From contig DATJNS010000059.1 in the NCBI GenBank assembly GCA_035507915.1, forward strand, positions 1-13,359: a DNA stretch of 13,359 bases, in the 5' to 3' direction. Origin of the DNA: JACQAI01 sp035507915 (GTDB lineage: Bacteria > Pseudomonadota > Alphaproteobacteria > Elsterales > Elsteraceae). The notes under the pieces are model-generated. The model saw nothing but the letters and a program-made list of their open reading frames with translations. It did no database searches and had not been told where the DNA came from. Below are positions 1 to 6,805 of the stretch, one piece after another (within the stretch, counting starts at the first letter, position 1; every line of letters begins with the position of its first letter). Made by a program: the position numbers and the translations under genes.

Positions 1-1
1 C

Positions 2-718
2 ACCGACGCCATCGACGCCATGGGCAAGATCGAGGCTTCCTCCCAGAAGATCGCCGACATCATCGGCGTGATCGACGAGATCGCCTTCCAGACCAACCTG
101 CTCGCGCTGAACGCCGCGGTCGAGGCCGCGCGCGCCGGCGATGCCGGCAAGGGCTTCGCCGTGGTCGCCTCGGAGGTCCGTGCGCTCGCCCAGCGCTCGG
201 CCCAGGCCTCCAAGGAGATCAAGGGTCTGATCGTCGACAGCGGCAATCAGGTCAAGGAAGGCGTCGGCCTGGTGCGCAGCGCCGGCAGCGCGCTCGACGA
301 GATCGTCGCCTCGGTCAAACGGGTCGCCGACATCGTCGCCGAGATCGCGGCCGCCAGCTCCGAGCAGGCGTCGGGCCTCGAGCAGGTCAACACCGCCGTC
401 TCCCAGATGGACGAGATGACGCAGCGCAACGCCGCGCTGGTCGAGGAGAGCGCCGCCGCCGCCCGCTCGCTCGACGAGCAGTCGACCTCGCTCGGCGAGA
501 TGATGGCCTTCTTCACCATCGACCAGACCGGCGCCCCGCAGCGTCCCGCCCTGCGCAGCGTGCCGACGGTGCGACCGCCCGAGCGCAAGGAGCCGGTGAA
601 GGCCGCCGACGGCGCACGGACGGCGCGCGTCGCGCCGCCGCGCAAGGCACCGGTTGCCGGAGGCGCCAAGCCGGCACGCGCCGCCGCCGCCAACGACGCC
701 GATTGGAAAGAGTTCTAG
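2..718 (+). CDS. Methyl-accepting chemotaxis protein, C-terminal part (5' end outside window)
   Basis: This is the cytoplasmic signalling end of a chemoreceptor; 238 residues are visible and the sensory and membrane parts lie upstream of the window. The reading frame is open from base 2, so the ATG at 20 is internal. The highly conserved hairpin tip (IDEIAFQTNLLALNAAVEAA, about bases 71-130) is canonical and would contact CheA and CheW in the receptor array. It is followed by the descending helix of the coiled coil. After about base 520 the protein becomes a flexible Pro/Ala/Arg-rich linker, ending in DWKEF directly before the stop. This matches the xWxxF form of the CheR-tethering pentapeptide (NWETF in enteric receptors). 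cheR begins 27 bp downstream, consistent with one operon. The family call is secure; the ligand cannot be inferred. Confidence 0.96.
   Translation, partial: TDAIDAMGKIEASSQKIADIIGVIDEIAFQTNLLALNAAVEAARAGDAGKGFAVVASEVRALAQRSAQASKEIKGLIVDSGNQVKEGVGLVRSAGSALDEIVASVKRVADIVAEIAAASSEQASGLEQVNTAVSQMDEMTQRNAALVEESAAAARSLDEQSTSLGEMMAFFTIDQTGAPQRPALRSVPTVRPPERKEPVKAADGARTARVAPPRKAPVAGGAKPARAAAANDADWKEF
701..715 (+). other. C-terminal xWxxF pentapeptide (CheR docking type)
   Basis: The last five codons of the receptor encode Asp-Trp-Lys-Glu-Phe. They sit at the end of a long low-complexity linker, as in receptors that tether CheR (and often CheB) through a C-terminal xWxxF motif. The position and the aromatic residues are seen directly. 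Binding to the neighbouring CheR is inferred. Confidence 0.6.
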
Positions 719-745
719 CCGCGTCGTCGAGCAACCGAGGCTGCC

Positions 746-1630
746 ATGAGCTCCCTGACCGACCTCGAGGATGGAAAGCAGCGCGCGGCCGCCGGCCATC
801 GGCCGCCCGGCGCCTCGATGGGCGACGACCAGTTCCGCTTCCTGTCGCAGCTCGTCGAGGGCCGGACCGGCATCATGATCCGGCCCGAGAAGCGCCAGAT
901 GCTGTGCAGCCGCCTCGAGAAGCGGCTGCGCGCGCTGCGCCTCGACGGCTTCGCGGCGTACTGCGACCATCTCGAGACGGAAGCCGGCCAGGCCGAGATC
1001 GACGAACTCGTCAACGCCGTCACGACCAACCTCACCCACTTCTTCCGCGAGCGCCACCACTTCGAGCATCTGGCGAAGCACGGCCTGCCCGCGACGATGC
1101 GCAGCCTGGAGGCGCACCACAGCCGCCGCCTGCGCATCTGGTCGGCCGGCTGCTCGACCGGCCAGGAGCCCTATTCGCTGGCCATGACCCTGGCCGCCGA
1201 GGCGGTCGGCATCCAATCGTGGGACGCCCGCATTCTGGCGACCGACGTCGACACCAACGTGATCGACCACGCGGTCGCCGCCCACTATCCCGCCGACCAG
1301 TTCGACAGCGTCCCCGAAACCTACCGCAAGCGCTTCTGCCGCAAGCTGCGCGACGGCTCCTTCGAAATGACCGAGGACCTGCGCCGCTGGATCACCTTCA
1401 AGCAGCTCAACCTGATGGAGCCGTGGCCGGTCGGCGGTCCGTTCGAGATCATCTTCTGCCGCAACGTCGTGATCTATTTCGACAAGGCGACCCAGGCGAC
1501 CCTGTTCGACCGCTTCGCCGCCCTGATGCCGGTCGGCGGCTGGCTCTACATCGGCCACTCCGAAAGCCTCTTCAAGGTGACCGACCGCTTCCGCCTGATC
1601 GGCGGCACGATCTACCAGAAGGTGCGTTGA
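746..1630 (+). CDS. cheR: CheR, chemoreceptor glutamate methyltransferase
   Basis: CheR transfers methyl groups from S-adenosylmethionine to glutamates on receptor signalling helices, the adaptation step opposed by CheB. The 294-residue product has the N-terminal CheR helical domain (about 26-100, ending TTNLTHFFRE at 94-102). The Rossmann-type methyltransferase domain follows, with SAM motif SAGCSTGQEPYSLAM (133-147), ATDVD (165-169), FCRNVVIYFD (237-246) and IGHSESL (269-275). All family landmarks are present. The ATG at 746 gives a 25-residue polar extension before the conserved domain. The ATG at 818 (MGDDQF) is a credible alternative start, since many CheRs begin there. The stop overlaps the cheD start by one base (TGATG), indicating translational coupling. 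Confidence 0.97.
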   Translation: MSSLTDLEDGKQRAAAGHRPPGASMGDDQFRFLSQLVEGRTGIMIRPEKRQMLCSRLEKRLRALRLDGFAAYCDHLETEAGQAEIDELVNAVTTNLTHFFRERHHFEHLAKHGLPATMRSLEAHHSRRLRIWSAGCSTGQEPYSLAMTLAAEAVGIQSWDARILATDVDTNVIDHAVAAHYPADQFDSVPETYRKRFCRKLRDGSFEMTEDLRRWITFKQLNLMEPWPVGGPFEIIFCRNVVIYFDKATQATLFDRFAALMPVGGWLYIGHSESLFKVTDRFRLIGGTIYQKVR

Positions 1631-2265
1631 TGGGTGCGGCCCACCTCTCGCCGGAGCGGCGCCATGAGCGCGATGCCCTGGACGGCCAGCGCCGCTATTA
1701 CGACCCGCACATCAAGGGCACCGTCGTCAAGGTTTTGCCGGGCGAGCATTACGTCACCGAGTATCCCGACGAGGTTCTCGTGACGGTGTTGGGCTCGTGC
1801 GTCTCGGCCTGCATCCGCGATACGCTCGTTCCGGTCGGCGGCATGAACCACTTCATGCTGCCGGGCGAGGCGCGCGGGCGCTGGGGCGAGGCCACGCACG
1901 AGATGCGCTACGGCCAGTTCGCCATGGAGCAGCTGATCAACGACGTCCTGAAGCGCGGCGCGCGGCGCGACCGGCTCGAGGTCAAGCTGTTCGGCGGCGC
2001 CAACGTCATCCGCTCGAGCCTCAACATCGGCACCAGCAACGCCGAATTCGTCCGCAGCTTCATGCGCGCCGAGCAGCTGAAGATCGCGGCCGAGGATCTC
2101 GGCGGCGATTATCCGCGGCGCATCCACTATTTCCCGCTCACCGGCAAGGTCCAACGGCTGGAAATGCGGCGCGATCCCGACCGGGTCGTCTTCGACTCCG
2201 AGCTGCGCTATCGCGATCGCCTGCGCGAGCAGCCGGTCGACGGCGACGTCGAGCTGTTCACATGA
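1630..2265 (+). CDS. cheD: CheD, chemoreceptor glutamine deamidase
   Basis: CheD deamidates selected receptor glutamines to glutamates, creating methylation sites, and in some bacteria it also binds CheC or modulates receptors directly. The 211-residue protein carries the CheD core. LGSCVSACIRD contains the nucleophile Cys57, GMNHFMLP contains the catalytic His74 (17 residues later, as in the structurally known CheD), and Thr52 is the likely third residue. FGGANVI (121-127) and NIGTSNAEFV (132-141) are further family signatures. The start is the ATG sharing a base with the cheR stop; upstream in-frame sequence lies inside cheR and is not coding. About 25 extra polar residues precede the core. 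The C-terminus GDVELFT resembles the tail of the soluble MCP-like protein at 3351. The stop overlaps the cheB start by four bases (ATGA). Confidence 0.95.
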   Translation: MGAAHLSPERRHERDALDGQRRYYDPHIKGTVVKVLPGEHYVTEYPDEVLVTVLGSCVSACIRDTLVPVGGMNHFMLPGEARGRWGEATHEMRYGQFAMEQLINDVLKRGARRDRLEVKLFGGANVIRSSLNIGTSNAEFVRSFMRAEQLKIAAEDLGGDYPRRIHYFPLTGKVQRLEMRRDPDRVVFDSELRYRDRLREQPVDGDVELFT

Positions 2266-3329
2266 CCCGATCGAAGCCCATCAAGGTTCTGATCGTCGAC
2301 GACTCGGCCCTGATGCGGCAGATGCTGACCCAGCTTCTGTCGACCGATCCCGAGATCGAGGTGGTCGGCGCCGCGCCCCATCCCCTGATCGCCCGCACGA
2401 TGATCAAGGAGCTGTCGCCCGACGTGCTGACCCTCGACATCGAGATGCCGCGGATGGACGGGCTCAGCTTCCTCGAGAAGATCATGGCGTTGCGGCCGAT
2501 GCCGGTCGTGATGGTGTCGTCGCTCACCCAGTCGGGCGCCGAGGCGACCCTGCGCGCGCTCGAGATCGGCGCGGTCGATTTCATCGGCAAGCCGCAATCC
2601 GACCTGAGCACCGGCATGGGCGCGCTGCGCGACGAGCTGATCGAGAAGCTCAAGATGGCGGCGACGGCGCGCACGCGCAGCTTTCGTGCGCCGACCACGG
2701 CGCCCGCCGCCGGCGGCTGGGGCGCCGGCTTCCGGTCGTCCGAGAAGATCATCGCGATCGGCGCGTCGACCGGCGGTGTCGAGGCGTTGCGCGAGCTGAT
2801 CTGCGTGCTGCCGCCCGACGGACCGGCCGTGCTGGTCACCCAGCACATGCCGGCGCAGTTCACCCAGTCGTTCGCCAACCGGCTGAACGGCCTCGCCGCC
2901 GTCACGGTCAGCGAGGCCGCGGACGGCGTGCGCGTCCTGCCGGGCCATGTCTACATCGCGCCCGGCAACTTCCATCTCGAGCTCAAGCGCTCGGGCGCCG
3001 ACTATCTCTGCGGCGTGTCCCAGGGCGCGCTGGTGTCGGGGCATCGCCCCTCGGTCGACGTGCTGTTCGGCTCCGTCGCGCGCGTCGCCGCCGACAACGC
3101 CGTCGGCGTGATCCTGACCGGCATGGGCCGCGACGGCGTCAACGGTCTGCTCGCGATGCGCAACGCCGGCGCCATGACGATCGGCGAGGACGAAACGACC
3201 TGCGTCGTCTACGGCATGCCGAAGGCGGCGCACGACGCGGGCGCGACGCAGATCGAGCTGCCGCTGCACAAGATTCCGGCCGAGATCCTCAGCCACTGCC
3301 GGATGACCGGCCGTGCGCAACGGATCTGA
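2262..3329 (+). CDS. cheB: CheB, receptor methylesterase/deamidase response regulator
   Basis: CheB hydrolyses receptor glutamyl methyl esters and is activated by phosphotransfer from CheA. The product is 355 residues, a normal length. The N-terminal receiver domain (about 6-125) has the acidic pair Asp13-Asp14, phosphoacceptor Asp59 in LTLDIEMP, and conserved Lys110. A linker (about 135-160) leads to the CheB methylesterase domain, whose catalytic triad is visible: Ser169 in IGASTGG, His195 in TQHMP and Asp291 in GMGRDG. The start at 2262 overlaps the cheD stop (ATGA); the longer in-frame extension upstream lies within cheD and is a shadow. Together with cheR and cheD it forms a complete adaptation set. 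Confidence 0.97.
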   Translation: MTRSKPIKVLIVDDSALMRQMLTQLLSTDPEIEVVGAAPHPLIARTMIKELSPDVLTLDIEMPRMDGLSFLEKIMALRPMPVVMVSSLTQSGAEATLRALEIGAVDFIGKPQSDLSTGMGALRDELIEKLKMAATARTRSFRAPTTAPAAGGWGAGFRSSEKIIAIGASTGGVEALRELICVLPPDGPAVLVTQHMPAQFTQSFANRLNGLAAVTVSEAADGVRVLPGHVYIAPGNFHLELKRSGADYLCGVSQGALVSGHRPSVDVLFGSVARVAADNAVGVILTGMGRDGVNGLLAMRNAGAMTIGEDETTCVVYGMPKAAHDAGATQIELPLHKIPAEILSHCRMTGRAQRI

Positions 3330-3350
3330 GCCGAACTCGGGGAACGGACG

Positions 3351-4526
3351 ATGAGGTTCTTCAAGACCGTCTCGAACGGCAACGGATCGAAACCGCCGCC
3401 CATCCCGATGATGGTCGACGAGCACGAGGCCCACACCGGGGCGCTCAGCGAGCGCATCCGCGAGCAGGACGCCGAGATCGCGCGGCTCAAGGACATCGCC
3501 GGACGCTGGGTGTCGCTCGCGGCCGTGCAGCAGCGCGTGATCGAGACCCTGCGCGCCGAGGTCGAGCGCGCCTCGAGCTACGTCGAGACCCACGCTATCG
3601 CGCTCAGCGATCGGTTCAAGACGCTGGCCGACACCGCGGTCTCGCAGACCCAGCGCGCCGACTCGCTGACCAAGCTCGCCAACACGGTCGAGATCGACGG
3701 CAAGTCGATCACGCTGCGCGAGATCACCGACCTCCTGGACACCGCGCTCCACGAGGTCGTCCAGACGATCCTGGCGTCGGTCCACCGTTCGATGAGCATG
3801 GTCTACTCGCTCGACGACGTGGAGAAGAACCTCGCGATGGTCGAGAAGTGCATCGGCAACATCGACAAGGTGACGCGGCAGACCACCTTCCTCGCGCTCA
3901 ACGCGGCGATCGAGGCCGAGCGCGCGGGCACGGCGGGCGCCGCCTTCCGCGTGATCGCCAGCGAGGTCAAGGACCTGTCCAAGTCGACCAAGCAGCTGGC
4001 CGACGACATCCGCACCCACATCGGCACGATGATCACCGGCGTGCGCAAGGGCCACGCCATGCTGCAGGAGGTCGCCACCGTCGACCTGACCAGCAACATC
4101 AGCGCCAAGGACCGCCTGAACGAGCTGATCGAAGCCATGCATCAGCGCGACACGAAGGTCGGCGCGATCGTCGGCGAGACCTCGCGGGCCGCCGCCGACA
4201 TTTCCGGCAACATCGGCACGATCATTACGGGCATGCAGTTCCAAGACCGCACCAAGCAGCGCCTCGAGCACGTCATCGACACGCTGCACGTGCTGAGCGA
4301 CGGCCTTCTCGAGCTCGAGCGCCAGACCACCGACCTCGAGCCGGACACCGCGGTGGACACGGCGTCCCAGGTCGAGTGGCTCAAGATGCTGCTGTCGCGC
4401 TGCACCCTGGGCGAGGTGCGCGAGCGCTTCGTCGCCAGCCTGCTCGAAGGTCAGACGCCAGGCTCGACCGGTCCCGAGGATCCAGTTGGTATCGAAACGT
4501 CGGGTGGCGACGCGGAATTCTTCTGA
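3351..4526 (+). CDS. Soluble MCP-hairpin chemotaxis protein with CheZ-like FQDxTxQ motif
   Basis: This 391-residue protein has no transmembrane segment or recognisable sensory domain, so it is probably cytoplasmic. Residues about 22-150 are predicted helical and coiled-coil-like. Residues 171-210 form an MCP signalling-hairpin tip (QTTFLALNAAIEAERAG), somewhat diverged from the canonical tip of the receptor at the window start (EAERAG for EAARAG). Residues 295-303 read MQFQDRTKQ, matching the FQD-x-T-x-Q active-site pattern of the CheY-P phosphatase CheZ, with Asp299 and Gln303 in the catalytic D-x3-Q spacing. The C-terminus is acidic-aromatic (GDAEFF). It may act as an array component, as a phosphatase for CheY-P or for the receiver at 5438, or as both; this is inference. 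The start follows cheB by 21 bp. The ATG at 3351 is preceded by a GGGGAACGGA purine run. Confidence 0.88.
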   Translation: MRFFKTVSNGNGSKPPPIPMMVDEHEAHTGALSERIREQDAEIARLKDIAGRWVSLAAVQQRVIETLRAEVERASSYVETHAIALSDRFKTLADTAVSQTQRADSLTKLANTVEIDGKSITLREITDLLDTALHEVVQTILASVHRSMSMVYSLDDVEKNLAMVEKCIGNIDKVTRQTTFLALNAAIEAERAGTAGAAFRVIASEVKDLSKSTKQLADDIRTHIGTMITGVRKGHAMLQEVATVDLTSNISAKDRLNELIEAMHQRDTKVGAIVGETSRAAADISGNIGTIITGMQFQDRTKQRLEHVIDTLHVLSDGLLELERQTTDLEPDTAVDTASQVEWLKMLLSRCTLGEVRERFVASLLEGQTPGSTGPEDPVGIETSGGDAEFF

Positions 4527-4532
4527 GGGAGG
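4525..4532 (+). promoter_or_regulatory. Strong Shine-Dalgarno for the STAS gene
   Basis: GAGGGAGG lies four bases before the ATG at 4537. This fixes that start over the in-frame ATG at 4486, which would lie inside the preceding gene. It overlaps the stop codon of the preceding gene. Confidence 0.75.
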
Positions 4533-4536
4533 CGAC

Positions 4537-4839
4537 ATGTTCAACACGAGCCTGTCGGACGGCAACGCGCTCGCCGCGCTGTCGGGACAGCTGACCTTCA
4601 CCGACCATGGCGCGTTCCGCGACATGGCGCGCCACCTCGTCGCGAGCAAGGCAGGCCGGCTGACGATCGACTTCGGCGGCGTCGAGTTCATCGATTCCGC
4701 CGGTCTCGGCATGCTGCTCCTGTTGCGCGAGGAAGCCGGCGCGACCGGACGCCCGGTGGTGCTGCGCAACGCGCAAGGCCAGGTCAAGCGCATGTTCGCG
4801 GTCTCGCGCTTCGATACCCTGTTCGTGGTCGAGCCATGA
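4537..4839 (+). CDS. STAS-domain anti-sigma-factor antagonist (RsbV/SpoIIAA type)
   Basis: This small single-domain protein (100 residues) is of the STAS family. In partner-switching systems the STAS protein is phosphorylated on a conserved Ser or Thr by a cognate ATPase-kinase and dephosphorylated by a PP2C phosphatase; only the unphosphorylated form binds its partner. The diagnostic stretch EFIDSAGLGMLLLL (50-63) is present, and Ser54 is the expected phosphosite. The central beta strand LTIDFGG (42-48) precedes it as usual. The next two genes encode exactly the expected kinase and phosphatase, and the stop overlaps the kinase start by four bases (ATGA). The start is chosen for its strong Shine-Dalgarno. 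The final target, such as a sigma factor, motor component or enzyme, is not in the window. Confidence 0.92.
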   Translation: MFNTSLSDGNALAALSGQLTFTDHGAFRDMARHLVASKAGRLTIDFGGVEFIDSAGLGMLLLLREEAGATGRPVVLRNAQGQVKRMFAVSRFDTLFVVEP

Positions 4840-5441
4840 GGCGCGCCGCCATGAGATTCGACGACGTCGGCCCCATCCCCGTGACGGCCGCCATCGCGAA
4901 CGACCCACGCGACTACTCGCCGGGAGCGGATGCCGGCGGCGGCTTCGCGTCGCCCGCGCCCCTCCTCGTCGGGGCCGACGACGCGAGCGTCGTGATCCGC
5001 CTGACGACCGACGTCGCGTATCGCACGCAGCCCGCGCGGAGCATCGTCGCCGACCTGGGGCAGATCGTGCCGCTCGGCGCGGACCTCGCCCAACGCATGG
5101 AGACGGCGCTCCATGAGGCGCTCGCCAACGCGGTGATCCGCGGCAACCTCGAGCTGGCGAAGCCCCGCCACGGCGGCCTCGACGGTTACGTCGAACAGGA
5201 AATGATGATCAACCGGCTGCTGATGCAGAATCCGGAGCTCAGCCGGCGCATGGTCACGGTCTGGGTGCGCTGGACCGAGACCGAGATCGAGATCTCGGTG
5301 CAGGACGAGGGCCAGGGCTATCCGGCCCGGCCCGGCGACGCAACCGGCGACGGACGCGGCCTCTACATCATCCGCGCGTTCTGCGACCGCATGTGCGCCA
5401 ACGACGGCGGCCGCCGTCTTTCGATGACCTTCGCGCGATGA
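4836..5441 (+). CDS. RsbW/SpoIIAB-like ATP-binding protein (serine kinase/anti-sigma type)
   Basis: This is a GHKL-fold ATPase of the HATPase_c_2 group, the likely kinase for the upstream STAS protein. The N-box ETALHEALANAVIRGN (89-104) has Glu94 and the Mg-binding Asn98. The G1 box is VQDEGQGYP (155-163, Asp157). The lid/G2 region GDGRGLYIIRAFCD spans 171-184. Between the N-box and the next strand is an insertion of about 30 residues (about 108-140), which small SpoIIAB proteins lack. The first 50 residues are a poorly conserved extension. The start at 4836 overlaps the STAS stop (ATGA); a second in-frame ATG at 4851, about ten bases after a GAGG, is equally plausible. The product is 201 or 196 residues long. 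The stop overlaps the next start (ATGA). Confidence 0.88.
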   Translation: MRRAAMRFDDVGPIPVTAAIANDPRDYSPGADAGGGFASPAPLLVGADDASVVIRLTTDVAYRTQPARSIVADLGQIVPLGADLAQRMETALHEALANAVIRGNLELAKPRHGGLDGYVEQEMMINRLLMQNPELSRRMVTVWVRWTETEIEISVQDEGQGYPARPGDATGDGRGLYIIRAFCDRMCANDGGRRLSMTFAR

Positions 5442-6691
5442 CCGACCTCGCCACCCGTCCATTGACGGACGATACCGAGTTCAGGAACCGGATCAGCCCC
5501 GAGGTGTTCGCGTCGCCGATCCTGATCGCCGACGACCAGACCCTCAACCTCAACATCATCAGCGCCTATCTGCGCAAGATCGGCTTCACCAATCTCGACG
5601 TCGCGACCGACGGCGACATGGCGCTCGAGAAGGTGCGCGCCAACCGGCCCGATCTGCTGATCCTCGACATCATGATGCCGCGCACCGACGGCTATTCGGT
5701 GTGCCGCACCCTGCGCGCCGACCCCGAGTTCGCCGACCTGCCGATCCTCGTGCAGACCGCGCTCAAGGACGTGCACGACCGCGTCGAGATCTTCCGGGCC
5801 GGCGCGACCGACCTGATCGTCAAGCCGGTCAACCGGCTCGAGCTGATCGCCCGCGCCGGCGTCCATCTTGAGCGCCGGTTGCTGATCCGCAGCCTGCGCC
5901 AGACCGGCGAGCGCATCGAGCGCGAGCTCCAGGCCGCGCGCGACATGCAGAACGAGCTGCTGCCGACGCTCGAGCAGGAGGGCGTGATGCTGGCGCGCGG
6001 CCTCGACGTCGCCTCGATGTACACGACGTCGTCCGAGCTCGGCGGCGATTTCTGGGGCATGATCGACACCGAGGACGGAAAGCCCGGATTCTACGTCGCC
6101 GACTTCGCCGGGCACGGCGTGATGGCCGCGCTCAACACCGTGCGCCTGCACACCCTGATCAAGCAGTTGCCGCCGGTGCCGCCCGACCCCGCGATGTTCC
6201 TGCGCCTGCTCAACGACGCGCTCGCCCGGCTGCTGCCGATCGGCCAGTTCGCCACCGCGACCTGCGTGTTCTTCGATCCGGCAGAGGGGACGCTGAGCTA
6301 CGCCTCGGCGGGATCGACCGCGCCCCTGCTCCATCTGCCCGACGGCGCCTGGCAGCTGCTCGACAGCGCCGGCGTGCCGCTCGGCATCATGCGGGGCGCC
6401 GCCTACACGACGCGAACCCAGCCCTTCCCGCCCGACGCGCTGCTCTTCCTCTATAGCGACGGGTTCGCCGAGAGCCCGCTCGACACCGGCGAACGGCTCG
6501 GCGAGGACGGCATCTGCACGCTCGCGGACGACGCGCCGCGCGACGACGCCAAATGCTTTCTCGACGACGTCGTCGAACGCTTCCGCGCGCGCCTGAACCG
6601 ACCGCCGATCGACGATCTGACCGGCATCGCGGTTCGCCGCACCGACGGCGCGCTCCGACACGCGAGCTCGATCGAGCGCGGTCGCCCATAA
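5438..6691 (+). CDS. Response regulator with PP2C-type (SpoIIE/RsbU) serine phosphatase domain
   Basis: This 417-residue two-domain protein should dephosphorylate the STAS protein under control of an aspartate phosphorelay. The receiver domain (about 26-140) has Asp32-Asp33, phosphoacceptor Asp77 in LLILDIMMP, and Lys129 in VKP. A signalling helix (about 143-178, ending AARDMQNELLP) connects to the phosphatase domain (about 190-402). Metal-binding motifs are ELGGDFWG (Asp204), ADFAGHG (Asp222), YSDG (Asp341) and DDLTG (Asp393). The domain order resembles the Pseudomonas HsbR and other RsbU-like regulators, but without a fused kinase, since the kinase is the separate upstream gene. The ATG at 5438 is chosen because of the ATGA overlap; an upstream in-frame ATG at 5393 would run far into the previous gene. 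CheA is a plausible phosphodonor. Confidence 0.93.
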   Translation: MTDLATRPLTDDTEFRNRISPEVFASPILIADDQTLNLNIISAYLRKIGFTNLDVATDGDMALEKVRANRPDLLILDIMMPRTDGYSVCRTLRADPEFADLPILVQTALKDVHDRVEIFRAGATDLIVKPVNRLELIARAGVHLERRLLIRSLRQTGERIERELQAARDMQNELLPTLEQEGVMLARGLDVASMYTTSSELGGDFWGMIDTEDGKPGFYVADFAGHGVMAALNTVRLHTLIKQLPPVPPDPAMFLRLLNDALARLLPIGQFATATCVFFDPAEGTLSYASAGSTAPLLHLPDGAWQLLDSAGVPLGIMRGAAYTTRTQPFPPDALLFLYSDGFAESPLDTGERLGEDGICTLADDAPRDDAKCFLDDVVERFRARLNRPPIDDLTGIAVRRTDGALRHASSIERGRP

Positions 6692-6701
6692 TTCGAGCGT
6701 C

Positions 6702-6718
6702 TGCATAGATTTTTTGCA
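6702..6718. promoter_or_regulatory. TGCA-N9-TGCA, possible weak NtrC-type site
   Basis: Two TGCA half-sites are spaced to give 17 bp, the same outer geometry as the NtrC consensus TGCACC-N5-GGTGCA. The inner CC and GG bases are not conserved, so the match is partial. The site lies roughly 120 bp upstream of the predicted sigma-54 start, within the usual range for an enhancer. It overlaps the left arm of the AT-rich inverted repeat. Confidence 0.3.
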
Positions 6719-6732
6719 GCGCACAAAAATCT
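6707..6732. repeat. AT-rich inverted repeat AGATTTTT-N10-AAAAATCT
   Basis: This is a perfect 8-bp inverted repeat separated by 10 bp, with an inner TGC/GCA pairing that can extend the hairpin around an AGC loop. It lies 15 bp after the phosphatase stop and is strikingly AT-rich in a GC-rich setting. No T-run follows the right arm on either strand, so it is not a standard intrinsic terminator. It could be an operator or enhancer for the downstream sigma-54 promoter, or a 3' end stabiliser for the upstream mRNA. Confidence 0.55.
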
Positions 6733-6805
6733 GCCGTCTCGCCTAGAAATCGAGCGCATCGAGACCCCGAAACGTCGCCGAATCCCCGAATTGTCCGCCA
6801 CCGCG

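Noticed and set aside
703..1629. In-frame upstream extension of cheD
   Set aside because: It overlaps all of cheR in another frame, and its Arg/Pro-rich translation is typical of a shadow. The TGATG junction marks the true start at 1630.
2208..5462. A 1084-codon open frame on the minus strand
   Set aside because: It lies entirely opposite well-supported genes (cheB, the MCP-like gene, STAS, kinase). Its translation is Arg/Asp/His/Ala-rich with no family motif, as expected opposite GC-rich codons.
6666..6677. 12-bp palindrome GCTCGATCGAGC at the end of the phosphatase gene
   Set aside because: It is within coding sequence, and short GC-rich palindromes of this kind are expected by chance at this base composition. 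There is no supporting context.
6707..6732. Rho-independent terminator at the end of the chemosensory operon
   Set aside because: The stem is AT-rich with only a short GC top, and no T-run follows on either strand, so it is reported as an inverted repeat instead.
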